DNA of 64,000 nt from positions 5,514,001 to 5,578,000 of the forward strand of contig CM069613.1 of the NCBI GenBank assembly GCA_035771175.1, given 5' to 3'. Origin of the DNA: Paratinospora sagittata (taxonomy: Eukaryota; Streptophyta; Magnoliopsida; Ranunculales; Menispermaceae). The notes under the pieces are model-generated. The model did not search any database. It was not told where the DNA came from and saw only the letters and a list, made by a program, of their open reading frames with translations. How positions within the stretch are numbered: the stretch's first letter is position 1; the number at the start of each line of letters is the position of its first letter. Below are positions 14,401 through 23,800 of the stretch, piece after piece. Both the position numbers and the translations under genes were made by a program.

Positions 14401-17400
14401 AACTTAGAGAAAGAATAGGAACTAACAAAATAGAAACCTAGTCAAAGTAGGAAACTAAAATAGAATCCAATAGAAATCTGAAAATAAAAATTGGGCCGTT
14501 ATGGCTGTGTATTGCATCACATTGTCTAGGCCATACATAAGGTTGGTAGTGGGCCTTATTGAAATTTTTTTAAAGGTTTAGGGGGTCAATTTAAATATAT
14601 AAAATGTAAGGTTCTTTTTTCTTTTTTTGTTACATATATAATTTTATAGCCTAAACATTAGCATAACTTTTAGCTCTAGAGTTATGCTTTTCATTGTACC
14701 GTTATCATGCACTTTATCTTTTTCTATTTCCTAATTTTTAATTTTGATTCTCTATTTTATTTTTGTTCTATTATTGCAAATATTTTTTGTTTTGTCATTA
14801 GTATTACATCAAGCATGACTTTTTAAATTGTTATACTTCTATTATATGTCAACTTGTCTTATTTTTTAAGATGTTTTTTTCTCATTTATAATTTGTGGAC
14901 ATAAAATTGAAGACTGTAAAATATAATTAATCTTCTGTTCTTCTCAAAAAATAATTATTTTTTTGTTACACAAGATTTGACCCTTATATTATGGAATATA
15001 TACATTTATTATATATAGAAGGTTTGTATGTGTGAATCTAATTAGTTATATATGTAGTGGGTTAATGGCTATAAATAAATATGTTTATTTTCTTCCTTGA
15101 TACTCTTTCCTTTTTGTATTTTTCTTCCCTTTATTAAATATTAATATATTGTTTTGTTTCCTCTAAAAAAAATTGCATGGCCTTGGCCTCGTGTAAGTGA
15201 CACCTAGGCACCGTCTTTCTTAAATGGGACCAATCGCTCAGACATTGCCTTGATGTTTTGACAGCGCTACATCTTACTATCATCTAGTTAGCGTTGTAAG
15301 TTTAGGATACATGGATCAAATATGTAGTGGAGTTCAGCTATGCCATGGGTCTATTTAATTAAACTATGCAATGGGCTAGGATGTTCCCGTCAAGTGATGT
15401 TTTACACTTGGCTTCATGTATTTTGAAAAATGGGCTAGGCGCTACATTGGTGTTTGGGTGCGATGATAAATGAGCATGAGTACTTGCACTACTTTGGATG
15501 AGTGCGGTCAACGAAGTTAGTCCTTGATAATAAGCTCTGGATAGCAACTTGGAACATAGGAATACTAATATATAAATAAATGGAGATAGTACACACAATG
15601 ATTTGGAGAAAAGTAAATATAAGATGCTTATAACAAAGCAAATATGTGGGTGAAAAACTTAGAGAAATAGAAAACATAGGGTATAAATTATATTATACTT
15701 ATATATATATATATATATATATATACTACGGGCACGTGTGTTGCACGCGACGTTAATTTTTAAATAAAAATTAAATGACTCAAACAATCGACACATCATC
15801 CACACAACCCAGAAAATAGAGATTATTCTTTTTTACTCACACGATTGGAGAATTCTGTGTCCCCTCCGCAACTTCTAATCTACACAGTTACACCTGTATG
15901 AGATGAGAAGATGAAGACGAAATGGGAGAGGCGGAGTGGTGCGTGTTAATGGAGAGTGGGAGAAGTGGAGAGATTGGGAGGACGTGAAAGAAAAGTCAAA
16001 GTTGGAATCTGGCAGTTTTGTGACTAAATTTTATGAAATTTCCATAAAACAAACCTTAAATTTTGGAGATTCCGATATTACCCTCTTCTTCATGCAATAA
16101 CAAAAATGGAAAAACAAAATTCTTAGTAAGGAAAAAATGGCATTATTGGGATTAAGCCAAAATAGGCTTTATTGTGGAAAGTAAGAAGTATTTTTGTTAT
16201 AATAGTACATATATAGCACATAGCAAGTTGGCTAAGGGTTTTAATCTTAATGAATGGATTAGGGGATGGGGATATTTTGTAGGCCCCTAAGAGAATGGAG
16301 AATTTTGTCCAAGTAGAATTAGATCAACAAACTAAAAGATGATTTTGGAAATACATGGATAGTGTAATTCGAAAATACTTAAAGATAAAAAAAGAAGAAG
16401 ACATGTACGGGGAGATTAATGGATATCTAGGCAAACAAAGGGTTGGATATGAATTTGGAAATATGAATGGAGTTGGAGCAAGCTTACATGATGGGGTTTG
16501 CAGCTTTAAATAGATTAAGCACGTGCGACATCTTATAGTCTCGTGCCAAGTGTCCTTTGTATTCCCCGAGTTGTATTCTTTGTTTTAGAGCTGGAGGAAT
16601 CTACTGAGCATTTCCTATTCCATTGCGGTTTCGTCAAAGCTGTATGGGATAAGTGGAGGGTTAGTCTTTGTGGGAAATCGGTACCCCTGCCTAATTGCGT
16701 CGAGTGTTTTTCTTTGTGTCATCTTGATGGATGGTCTACTAGCTTAAAGGATATTGGTAGGATTGTGTGTTTCGTTGTAATTTGGTCTTTATGGGGAGAG
16801 AGGAATTGTAGGATATTTGAGGGTGTGGAGTCATATTCCGTTGCAGTATGGGATGCTTCAAGGCTGTTGGTGTGTACATGGGTATCAAGTTCCAAATTGG
16901 CATGGGTTTTTCTTTTTGGGGATTGGTACAGGAATTGGGGAAATATCATTTTCTGGGGTGTATGATTTGCCTTGCCTTATTTTTGGTCGGAGTATTTCTG
17001 ATGCTCCATGTATGAAACTTTATCTCTATTATTAATAAATTCACTCTTGATACATGATTTTGCAGTAGCATGTGACCTTATAATAACAAATAGATAGTTT
17101 AGAAAAAGAGATGAACACTTAATAATAACATTTAAAAGGGAATCTTATAGTGAAGATAATAAAACCCAAATAGACTTTTTTTTTTTTTTAACTAGAAATG
17201 TTGATAAAGTAGCATGTAAAGACTGTCAAGTTATTCTAGGAGAAAGCTTATCTTCAGAACATAGGGTAGTTGTAGTGGATATATGTACAAAAATAAAATA
17301 TTAAGTCAAAATGTAAAATTATCAACCTGAGAATTAAATGGTGGGAATTGAAAGGAGGAAAACTAGTAGTATTAAAAGAGGAGCTAATGAGAGTGACTTC

Positions 17401-20295
17401 GTGTACAGATGATGACCCCAACTTAATTAAAGTAACTAAATCTAAATAAATAAAAAACATAGGAAAAACGGTTTTAAGAGAATCAAAGGGGGTTTGGACC
17501 ATTAGAGAAAGAAATTTAGTGGTAGAATGGAGAAGTTCAAACTATCATAAAACTTAAAAAGATAAACTAAAAATTTGGCAACAAGTTAGGGATTAAAAAC
17601 ACTAAAAAATCAGTAAGTAATGCTAAATTTAAAGCTTATTATTATTTATATACTAGTTGGGTACAAAATAAGGTGAAAATGCAATATGTAAAATAGTAAA
17701 ATTAAGAGAGAAAAATAAAAGATCTTAATTATATTAAATGAATTTTCTGCTCAAAAAAATTATATTAAATGAATTAAAAGTGAAGGTCAAAGAGTTTTAG
17801 TAAAAGAAGTGATCAAAGAAAGATGAAAACCTTATTATGAAAATTTTTATAAAACAACTGTTAGGTCGAAAAGTGTTCCCAATTTTGTAAAACAATAGTA
17901 GGAGAAACTAAAAGTTCTCAATTATAGTAAGTTTACACCAACGATCTTCCTAAGTCCTTATCTTTTTCATTAGTTATGGATAAATTAATGAAAGATTTTA
18001 AAGAAGATGTTCCATGGTTTATGTTACTTGGTAATGGTATAGTGCTGATTAATAAAACTAAATCTAGAGTAAATGTTGAGCTTGATATTTAGAGAGAGGC
18101 TCTAGAATATAAAGGGTCTAAGATTGAATATATTAAATGTAATTTTGTTGGAAGTAGAAATACAAATGAAGAGACAATGGAGAATCAAAGCAAGAGATAC
18201 CAAGGAGTGATTTTCTTTCTTTCTTTCTTTCTTTTTTCCAAGAAGAAACAATATATATGTCTTAAATTATAATAGAAAGGAGTGAAAATTTTAGGTATTT
18301 GGGATCCATCGTTATGCTATTAATGGCCTGATTTTGAAAATATCCAATCCTATGTAGTATGTACGAATCCCTTTTATCCCCCACAAGAATCAGCCTGTGC
18401 TTATCTTCATTGTCACATTTATTGACCATAGTTGGAAAAGTATGTAATCCTATGTACAAATTCCATCTTCCTAGATCAAGAGCAATTGCTTTATCTATCT
18501 ATGACATTATATGCATGTTTAGAAGGGTGGGCATTGATGCAAAACTTAGGTTGCACCATTATGATCTGGAGGCCATAGGTTTGAGTTTAAAACAATGTTA
18601 CCTGCGCTCACACTTCATGATACCGACATGGGTATTAGATACACTTTTGGTTTTGGAATACTACTATGTAGATTGCTCAAAGAAAGAAGAGAAAGCAAAG
18701 AAGAAGAAAATGACTAATAGGTGACAATTCACTTAAGTGATGAAAAGAAAGGAGAATAGTTCAATAAATAATTAAGAAGAAGAAGAAAAAGTAAAAAAGA
18801 AGATAGAATGTAGGCTTAGTAATGAATATAATCCTTGTTTAAATACCCAAATCCAAATTTTTTTGACAGTTTTTAGCCGAGTCCTTGTATCCTATAATTT
18901 GAAAATAAAAAGTCCGACCGCTAGATATTCACCCACATTTGACACTCATACCTGAGTCCAAGTATCATCGTTTTAAAAAATAGCCTCTCATTAAAGTTGT
19001 GACAATGCATACATCGACCCATTCCCAAACCACACAGTGGGAAAAACCTCTTTTACTATGTACGCTCTTCTTTTATTTGTACCCATTTATTTTTTTGGTT
19101 CAATGCAACTTTGGGAAGATAGCAAATTCTTTGTTTTTGGAATGTGTTTCTTTTGTGTCTGCTATATGGTGGATTGCTTCTTGGTTGTTAAAACATGAAG
19201 GTTTGACCTACTGTATAGTAAATCTGATGATGAAATGTTGAACATGGCTTGTGTTATGATTATCTTTTCAATCGAAATCTACGGCAAGAGTTGTGTTTGA
19301 CCCTGACCTAATTAGATTGTACTTTACAACAATTTCGTTGGGCATGCGCTTTTTAAAATATTTAAGCTTATTTTTATGCTACAAAGGCACTTTGCAAAAT
19401 GATACTCTTAGATGGATGGGTGAATGTGCCTTGATGGGCTATGATGAGGTTGATGCACCACAGTGATGCGCTTGGATGAAGAAGAAAAAAATTATCATCT
19501 AAATATAGCTTTGTACCAAAATATTTAAGCTAGGCTACACAAATATTGCTACTCAAGGCACAAGTGTTTTCAAGGCCACACCTAGTCCATCGCCTAGGCC
19601 ATACTTAAGGCAGACCATGGGGCTCTTTGAAATTTTTAAATGTAGACAAGCTGTGGGTTGGTTCAATGGTTGGGTGCAAGTGCACCTACCCTGAAGGTCT
19701 CGAGTTCGAAGATCATATGCATATTTATGTTTAATTAAGATATGGTTTCTTTTCCTGTTCATATTGTATTTTTTTTTCTTTTGCTACTCCAACTTAGTCT
19801 ATTTGCATTTATTTATTTTTTCTGTTTTAGATCTCTAGCATATAATTGGTGTAACCTTGATACTTAACCTATGTTGATACAGTAAAGTCTGTGAAGCGAA
19901 GGGCTGGTGCTGTTATAGACTTTGAAACCTTAAGTCGGCATGGCTACAAGGGTGGACTATCAGTTTTGAGCATGCCCCCACCAAAGGAAGAAGTCAAAGA
20001 CCAAGACTGGTCTTGGTCCACTGGCAAGGAAAGTGGTTCGAAAAAGGAAACTGAGGAGTCTCATGAAGACCGTCAAAGAACAAGAGTTGCGATAGCTGAG
20101 GGAGAGAAGCTGGCGAATGTACAGACAAGAAGCGAGAAGGAGAAGGAAAAGGAAAAAGAAAGGAAGAACCTTTCCTTCTCACAGAAGGAGAAGCGAAAGA
20201 GAGATCTTGGTCAGGCCAGTAGGGGGAAGAATTATGTTGAGGAAGAGAAAAGGCTTTTGAGGGAGAGTGGTGTATACTCTGGCTTTGATTCTTGA
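1019..20295 (+). CDS. Small conserved protein, two exons split by an 18.8-kb intron
   Basis: Exons: 1019-1115 and 19883-20295. The GT donor (AAAG|GTGAGG) and AG acceptor (GATACAG|TA) join in frame to give 169 aa. Exon 1 encodes a basic start (MKRPMRW) followed by an acidic serine/aspartate run. Exon 2 encodes KRRAGAVIDFETLSRHGYKGG, a charged Lys/Glu coiled-coil-like middle, and a C-terminus with the motif YVEEEKRLLRESGVYSGFD, which looks strongly conserved. I do not recognise the family and assign no function; the composition suggests a nuclear protein. Exon 2 has an upstream in-frame GTG but no ATG near its start, which supports the distant exon 1. The gene converges on the methyltransferase gene, with 554 bp between stop codons. 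Exon 2 is clearly coding; the exon 1 pairing rests on phase and the shared acidic/basic style. Confidence 0.75.
1311..1745 (-). repeat. 3' LTR of the Copia element
   Basis: 435 bp, TG...CA ended when read on the minus strand. It matches 8670-9082 along its whole length with substitutions and small indels. The purine-rich tract GCGGGAGA directly precedes it on the minus strand (1746-1753) and would serve as the polypurine primer. Confidence 0.92.
2916..4690 (-). pseudogene. Copia pol: reverse transcriptase and RNase H (broken)
   Basis: Read on the minus strand, the frame from 4690 encodes the Copia reverse transcriptase block, with WVLKIKRKADG, the DVKTAFLNGEL motif and the catalytic YVDDILL motif. 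The RNase H domain follows (YSDVDWGGD, then a conserved STSGYAF segment). The frame breaks by a small deletion near 3290-3300. The remaining RNase H sequence continues in another frame (ALSTMEAEF) to a stop at 2916-2918 after LRRI. Downstream, about 1.1 kb of non-coding sequence leads to the LTR. Homology is clear, but the frameshift makes it non-functional. Confidence 0.9.
4691..6360 (-). pseudogene. Copia gag zinc knuckle, protease and integrase (several stops)
   Basis: On the minus strand the order is a CCHC zinc knuckle (CFNCGNLGHFAREC), the aspartic protease active site (DSGATDHV), and the integrase zinc-binding region (HARLGHIGH then CTHC) and catalytic core (DDFSRFGYIY, with later TDRGREY). 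TAG stops interrupt it at 5026-5028, 4945-4947 and 4906-4908, each where this family normally has Trp. Between 4906 and 4690 the reading resumes in fragments. The domains are unmistakable, but the copy is dead. Confidence 0.9.
6361..6939 (-). pseudogene. Copia gag (UBN2-type) ending at a premature stop
   Basis: The frame read from an ATG at 6939 (MTYATKS) gives about 190 aa of Copia GAG of the UBN2/retrotran type, with a NFNIWHQRVQF segment near the N-terminus and helical, Leu-rich sequence following. It stops at TAG 6361-6363. The same frame continues on the far side (HVELEAERLEAAKP) straight into the zinc-knuckle region, so this is a nonsense mutation in a once-continuous gag-pol frame. Confidence 0.85.
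6970..8151. other. Untranslated leader of the Copia element
   Basis: About 1.2 kb between the gag start and the nested MITE with no coding signal. The stretch 7637-7900 is unusually GC-rich (repeated GGTTCGG, GGGTTTGGGT and CCGGACC words between T-runs), unlike the AT-rich flanks. It may be a further insertion of a MITE-like repeat, but I could not find its ends. Confidence 0.4.
8152..8584. mobile_element. hAT-type MITE with 16-bp TIRs and 8-bp target duplication
   Basis: The element is 8160-8576 (417 bp). It starts CAGTGTTGTCAAGGCG and ends with the exact inverse. Both sides are flanked by the same 8 bp, AAAAAAAT (8152-8159 and 8577-8584), as expected for hAT transposition. It has no coding capacity. 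The subterminal regions repeat CCTAGGC words, and the centre carries a long (AT)n microsatellite. Relatives occur at 14505-15275, 19549-19643 and 48118-48195. It is nested in the leader of the Copia element and is therefore younger than that insertion. Confidence 0.88.
8363..8444. repeat. (AT)n microsatellite inside the MITE
   Basis: About 40 uninterrupted TA dinucleotides. Arrays of this length are usually polymorphic in copy number. Confidence 0.95.
8657..8668 (-). other. Primer binding site of the Copia element
   Basis: On the minus strand this reads TGGTATTAGAGC, one base off the usual complement of initiator tRNA-Met (TGGTATCAGAGC). It lies one base inside the 5' LTR, the expected position. 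Confidence 0.88.
8670..9082 (-). repeat. 5' LTR of the Copia element
   Basis: 413 bp, ends TGTTGG...CTACA on the minus strand, directly followed inward by the primer site. It is shorter than the 3' LTR by indels, one of them near the repeated CTATC/TTATC stretch. Confidence 0.92.
9231..10990. repeat. Palindrome made of inverted Copia gag-protease fragments, copy 1
   Basis: A minus-strand arm (about 9480-10070) and a plus-strand arm (about 10075-10680 and on) carry the same Copia sequence head to head, meeting near 10073 at TTATCACGAGTGATAA. Each arm encodes degraded pieces: zinc knuckle to protease (KKKAYLKK-like, then WIDSG-like) and the pre-integrase segment with SFSRNLISIS. The plus arm runs on toward an integrase segment ending near 10990 (NGQRYFFSFI). 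The outer 250 bp of the left side (9231-9480) has no partner in the right arm. All reading frames are broken. The Copia family is different from the element at 1311-9082. Confidence 0.75.
11031..12770. repeat. Palindrome of inverted Copia fragments, copy 2 (tandem to copy 1)
   Basis: This repeats the whole inverted structure of 9231-10990 about 1.8 kb further on, including the unpaired left 250 bp. The arms meet near 11881 at ATCATGAGTGAT. The minus arm (11237-11584) shows MNKSIYS...SFGTNLISISKWLPF. The plus arm (11946-12378 and on to 12770) shows GHLKKAYLKYKNLL, WWIDFGTTIHVANVM (an altered protease active site) and SFSRNLISIS. Four copies of one Copia segment thus lie in the order minus, plus, minus, plus. 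Confidence 0.75.
12775..13260 (-). repeat. LTR with upstream pol tail of an LTR retrotransposon
   Basis: On the minus strand a purine tract (ACAAAGGGGGATTA) at about 13198-13212 is followed by TGTAGGACATAAA starting at 13194, the layout of a polypurine tract and 3' LTR start. A TATA-like ATATAAGGAG sits inside (near 12910-12920). A related LTR lies on the plus strand at 46480-46870. The short reading before the tract (MVDEFFSTKGG) resembles the end of a pol frame. The other end of the LTR is not clear. Confidence 0.5.
13261..14203. other. Unassigned AT-rich intron sequence
   Basis: No protein-like frame. The stretch 13740-13860 (AAGTGGAGTG...GTATTTAGAAAAAGGCTTGA...GAGTTGAATAG) resembles the far 3' tail of the RTE LINEs seen at 51590-51660 and 54180-54270. 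The rest holds nothing I recognise. Confidence 0.4.
14204..14490 (-). repeat. LTR retrotransposon relic marked by a tRNA-Met primer site
   Basis: The sequence 14204-14215 is the exact complement of TGGTATCAGAGC, the initiator-Met primer site, read on the minus strand. The adjacent sequence upward (14216-14490) would be the 5' LTR. Its far end and target duplication are not visible, and it does not obviously match the LTR at 12775-13194. Confidence 0.5.
14505..15275. mobile_element. Degraded member of the CCTAGGC MITE family
   Basis: The left end (TCTAGGCCATACATAAGG) matches the relic at 19590-19640, and the right end (CCTAGGCACCGTC...TGCCTTGATGTTTTGACAGCG) resembles the right end of the MITE at 8160-8576. 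The interior is AT-rich with no coding. The terminal repeats are eroded, so boundaries are approximate. Confidence 0.45.
15276..16540. other. Unassigned intron sequence with a TA microsatellite
   Basis: A (TA)n run lies at about 15698-15725, directly before CTACGGGCACGTGTGTTGCACGC. That word type recurs in altered form at 60290-60330 and may mark the end of an unclassified non-autonomous element. No coding signal. Confidence 0.35.
16540..16980 (+). pseudogene. L1 LINE 3' fragment with zf-RVT domain
   Basis: The plus-strand frame 16543-16965 (140 aa) carries the zinc-binding segment found after reverse transcriptase in plant L1 elements: ESTEHFLFHCGFVKAVWDKW followed by a WSLWGERNCRIFEG block. 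It has no start of its own and no upstream reverse transcriptase, so it is a 5'-truncated LINE relic rather than a host gene. Confidence 0.7.
17170..18310 (+). pseudogene. RTE-type LINE fragment (endonuclease end to reverse transcriptase)
   Basis: Conceptual plus-strand reading across many stops and frameshifts gives CKDCQVILGESLSSEHRVVV (linker after endonuclease), then near 17950-18130 SPYLFHKLVMDKLMKD, an altered catalytic box (LLGNGIVLI in place of FADDIVLI), REALEYKGSK and CNFVGS, the order of plant RTE reverse transcriptases. It ends near 18310 with the segment (YQGV...FRYLG-like) that also begins the relic at 50890. Heavily decayed. Confidence 0.65.
18311..19548. other. Unassigned intron sequence
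   Basis: No recognisable protein, RNA gene or repeat end. Several weak open frames (for example 18359-18724) have no domain-like composition. A purine-rich GAAGAAGA stretch lies at 18680-18810. Confidence 0.35.
19549..19745 (+). mobile_element. MITE end followed by a tRNA-derived SINE-like unit
   Basis: Bases 19565-19643 match the family at 14505 (CGCCTAGGCCATACTTAAGG). Directly after it, 19650-19700 has RNA polymerase III-like boxes: a box-A-like TTGGTTCAATGGTTGGGTG and a box-B-like GGTCTCGAGTTCGAAG, spaced about 30 nt apart as in tRNA-headed SINEs. The tail is not defined. Confidence 0.45.
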
Positions 20296-20849
20296 TCAAC
20301 CAATGCTTTCTATCAAAATTTTCTCGTCGTAGATCCATTCTGTACAATCTAAAGTTTATTGGGTATGTGTTTCTTGTATAAAAAAGTAAATTGGACCTTT
20401 TTCGATTGTACGTGCAGGTGTTAGAAAGGGGGCTACATGGAATTATAATGAAATTTGAGTAGAATTTCTTATATCTGCATGCACGTTGTTCTAAGGTGAA
20501 TGAATTCTTGCAATGCACGAGTCTTTTGTTCTCTATCTTTTTGAATTAAATTGGGCCTCATAAAGGCCATTTGCATCTTGTGTGACCAGTCGCAATGAGT
20601 CACATATTTTGTGTTCGAAGCACCACAGAATATGTAAATGAGGTTTAAGGCTTGATGGAAAAACAAAGGAATAACCAAAGCCTACGCAAACTCATATAAG
20701 ATTTCATTATTTTCTAGAGTTACGAAACATAATTTACAAAACAAGCCAGCAGAAAACATTCAAATTTGAAACATGCAGTAGGGTCGAAGTATGTATTTAC
20801 AGCTCTCATTCCTCTAATGGAATTAGAAGTTGTGATTGAGAAGAAAAGC
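20296..20849. other. Shared 3' flank of two convergent genes
   Basis: The 554 bp between the stop codons of the plus-strand small gene and the minus-strand methyltransferase must hold both 3' UTRs and poly(A) sites. No canonical AATAAA is obvious for either; AT-rich near-matches occur around 20450 and 20705-20715. Confidence 0.5.
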
Positions 20850-23800
20850 TTATGCTTGAGATAAAGCAGCAGATCCTTCTGCTAGGATGTTATATATAGC
20901 TCTTATAGTATTGGGAGTTGTTCTGCAGCAGCCACCGAAAAGGGAAGCTCCGGCCTCACGCCATTTGTTAACGTACGAGACAAAATCATCATCAGAAACC
21001 TCAGTAGACTGCTGCATGACATAAAGCCATAAATGTAGGATGTTTTAATTTGCATTTTGCTGGAGGAACATAACATAAAGTTTTTCTATTCAATTATTTC
21101 CTATTGAAAGAAATGTAACTGAAAGGATGAGCTTCGATGCAATGGTAAGGTTTGCTTGCCGCATTTTGAGCCGGCCGAAGAGGGGTTTGAATAAGGAAAT
21201 AGTATAGAACTTAATAAAATTGAGTTCTAATACCATACCGGCATTAGCATCATCAACTAATTGCTCAAGTTGCTAGGCAAGTACAAGTAAATACATGAAC
21301 CTCAAAATAAGCTAGTTGACATCATACACCAATGCCCTACAGGACAACCTAGATTGAGTTTAGATGCCTAAAACAAAACTTGATACTATATGTATTCAAG
21401 CAAGTTAAGTTTAAACTGTAATAAAAGTAGAGAAGGAACTTACAATCCATTCCTTTCGGTTGGCATCGTAGGTCTCACCACTGTTTGGATAAATAAGTAT
21501 TGGTTTATTTGTCATCTGCAGGATAGCAATTATTATCAAAAGCTAGTTGGAATGGCTCTATGTTATGAGCAAATTGAAGTGAAAGACCAAATAATAACTG
21601 AGAGAAAAGAATCTAACAAGTCCACATTTCCAGCAATGGATGAGGAGTTTCAATTCCAAGTAAACATGTTTTTAGACATGATCACTTCTGAAGACTCTTC
21701 TTAAATCAAAAGAAAAAAAATGGATATGATTTATGAAGATCACAAGAACAAGACGTTAAAGAATCTCATACCTTCTTAAGGGATTGAACCAGCCCATGGA
21801 TAAATCTAGGAGGGGTGCAGTTGATCCCAACGGCAAGAACCTTCTTACATGAATTGGCAATTGAGGCACACTCAAAAAGAGAATCTCCACTAACCACATT
21901 GACACCATCCTTAGAAGTAAAAGAAAACCACGCCGGAATTTTTATGTCCTCTTCCTCAAGTAGCTCTGCGTAAGCCTATTAGATTACGGATTAAAAAAAA
22001 GGAATTTTTAGAGTTATGGTCCCCTATCTTTCTGTATCTAGTGTAGAGGTCTCATAGTTTCCAAAATTAGTGTTTGGGTCCTGAAGTACAATTTTTAACA
22101 AAAAAAGATAAGTTTATCATTTTTACATGTATATATTGGAAGATAAACTGAAGTAAAAGAAACAAGGAGAAGCTACCAAACATGTCACTCCAATCCAATA
22201 CCTGAGCTTCTAGTTTATTTGGAATAGTTTCGAAAGCAATTAAGTCAGCTCCTGATTCTGCTAGAACCTGGACCCTTCTCTTGTGAAATTCTTTCAAAGT
22301 TGATAGTGTAACTGCTTCGCCATAATTCCCACTAGGAAAAGATGAAAAAGAAGCAAATAAAAAAAAGATTCTGAAGTAGTACTAAAAATTGTCACGCATT
22401 GAATTAAAGGGGAATTAAGGGGCAGTAAATACAACTCAAGATTCTCAATTCAAAATGTCTAAGTAAATACAACTGAAGCGTATGAACTCGATAGAACCAT
22501 TAGTGAGAAAAGGAACCTTAATGATACTTATTACAACTATGACTACTCAATTTACCTGTACTCAGACCCATCAGCTAAATAAGCTCCATAGCTGCCAATG
22601 GATGCTGCAACTAAGATTGGACGGTTTTTGATAGTGCCAAACCCAATATCAGCATCATTACATGAAAACTCAGAACATCTCTCATAATAAATATTGCGTG
22701 CTTCAAGTGCAATTTGAACACTCTTCTGCAACAAAGCTTCACCCTCATCTCTAGAGAAACCTTTGGCCTCAAAACCCTGAATGGTTGCCTATAAAGTATA
22801 GAACGCCCGAGTTTAAAAGTTTCTACATAAATGGTACTCATCAGAAATACTTGTGGAAATAGACCATGCCTATGTACCTGATAGGATGCTGTGATTATGA
22901 TATCTGCACCTGCTCTGAGGTAATCTAGGTGGACCTGTTTCATCAAAACAAGGGAAAACTATATAAAAGGGGATCTAATATGGTTGCCCATAAACCATAA
23001 ATACTTGAACCCAAGAAGATGACAAGATTATGCAACATTGGAATTAAGATCACACAATAGCTTTCATGCCTGATGTTTACCAAATCATCACAAGTTTCCA
23101 TCATTTGAAGAATGCCATTGAACTTTGAATGTATAATAAACTTGTCTGAATGTTTGCAAGTGTCAATACTAAACAAACTACCCATATGGATTCACTTAAA
23201 ACTCTACTCCATGTAGATCCCTACTCAATTTATTTAACAAAATAGGTGGGTTAGTTGGTATAAAAGTGAATTACTCATTGAGAATTATTAAATAAACAGA
23301 TTAAGCTTTGGTTTACAGTTTGGCAATAAAATATGCCATTGCCCTGTTAAACTCATAACTAAGCTAAGCTCTTGAGTCTAAAATATGTTGGACCTAAACT
23401 AAAATGGCAAGGCTTGGGCTTAGCTATGTATAATATATACCTCAGGGTTGGGCTTGAAGTTTGGGAGATTTGCTCCACTGGTAATTGGATTCCAGGGTAG
23501 TTGGCCCAATGGCCTTTTGGCACATTCTAAAAGAGCCTAAAACTATAGTTTTAGTTACAAATAGGTAGAGGTCACTGTTTAGTAAATGGGCCTTTAGACA
23601 AGGACAATGCTATAGGTACTGTGCGCTTGGGTCCTTAGATCAACCCCCTGAGTTATTCAATTCACACATATCGAGGATGATCCGAGGGAATCAAGCGCAT
23701 GAGTACTACACCAGCTTGGTAACCATACCAAATTGTTACTCTTTGTGCTACTTAAATATGCAAGATTGAAAAGTAATAAAATATTATGAGGTGACGGTTG

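Noticed and set aside
18359..18724. 121-aa plus frame in the long intron
   Set aside because: No domain-like pattern; begins in sequence next to the RTE relic and ends in a low-complexity Lys/Glu run.
19994..20518. 174-aa minus-strand frame over exon 2 of the small gene
   Set aside because: It mirrors the strongly biased plus-strand Lys/Glu codons and runs into the 3' flank; its composition is Ser/Pro/Phe shadow, with no domain.
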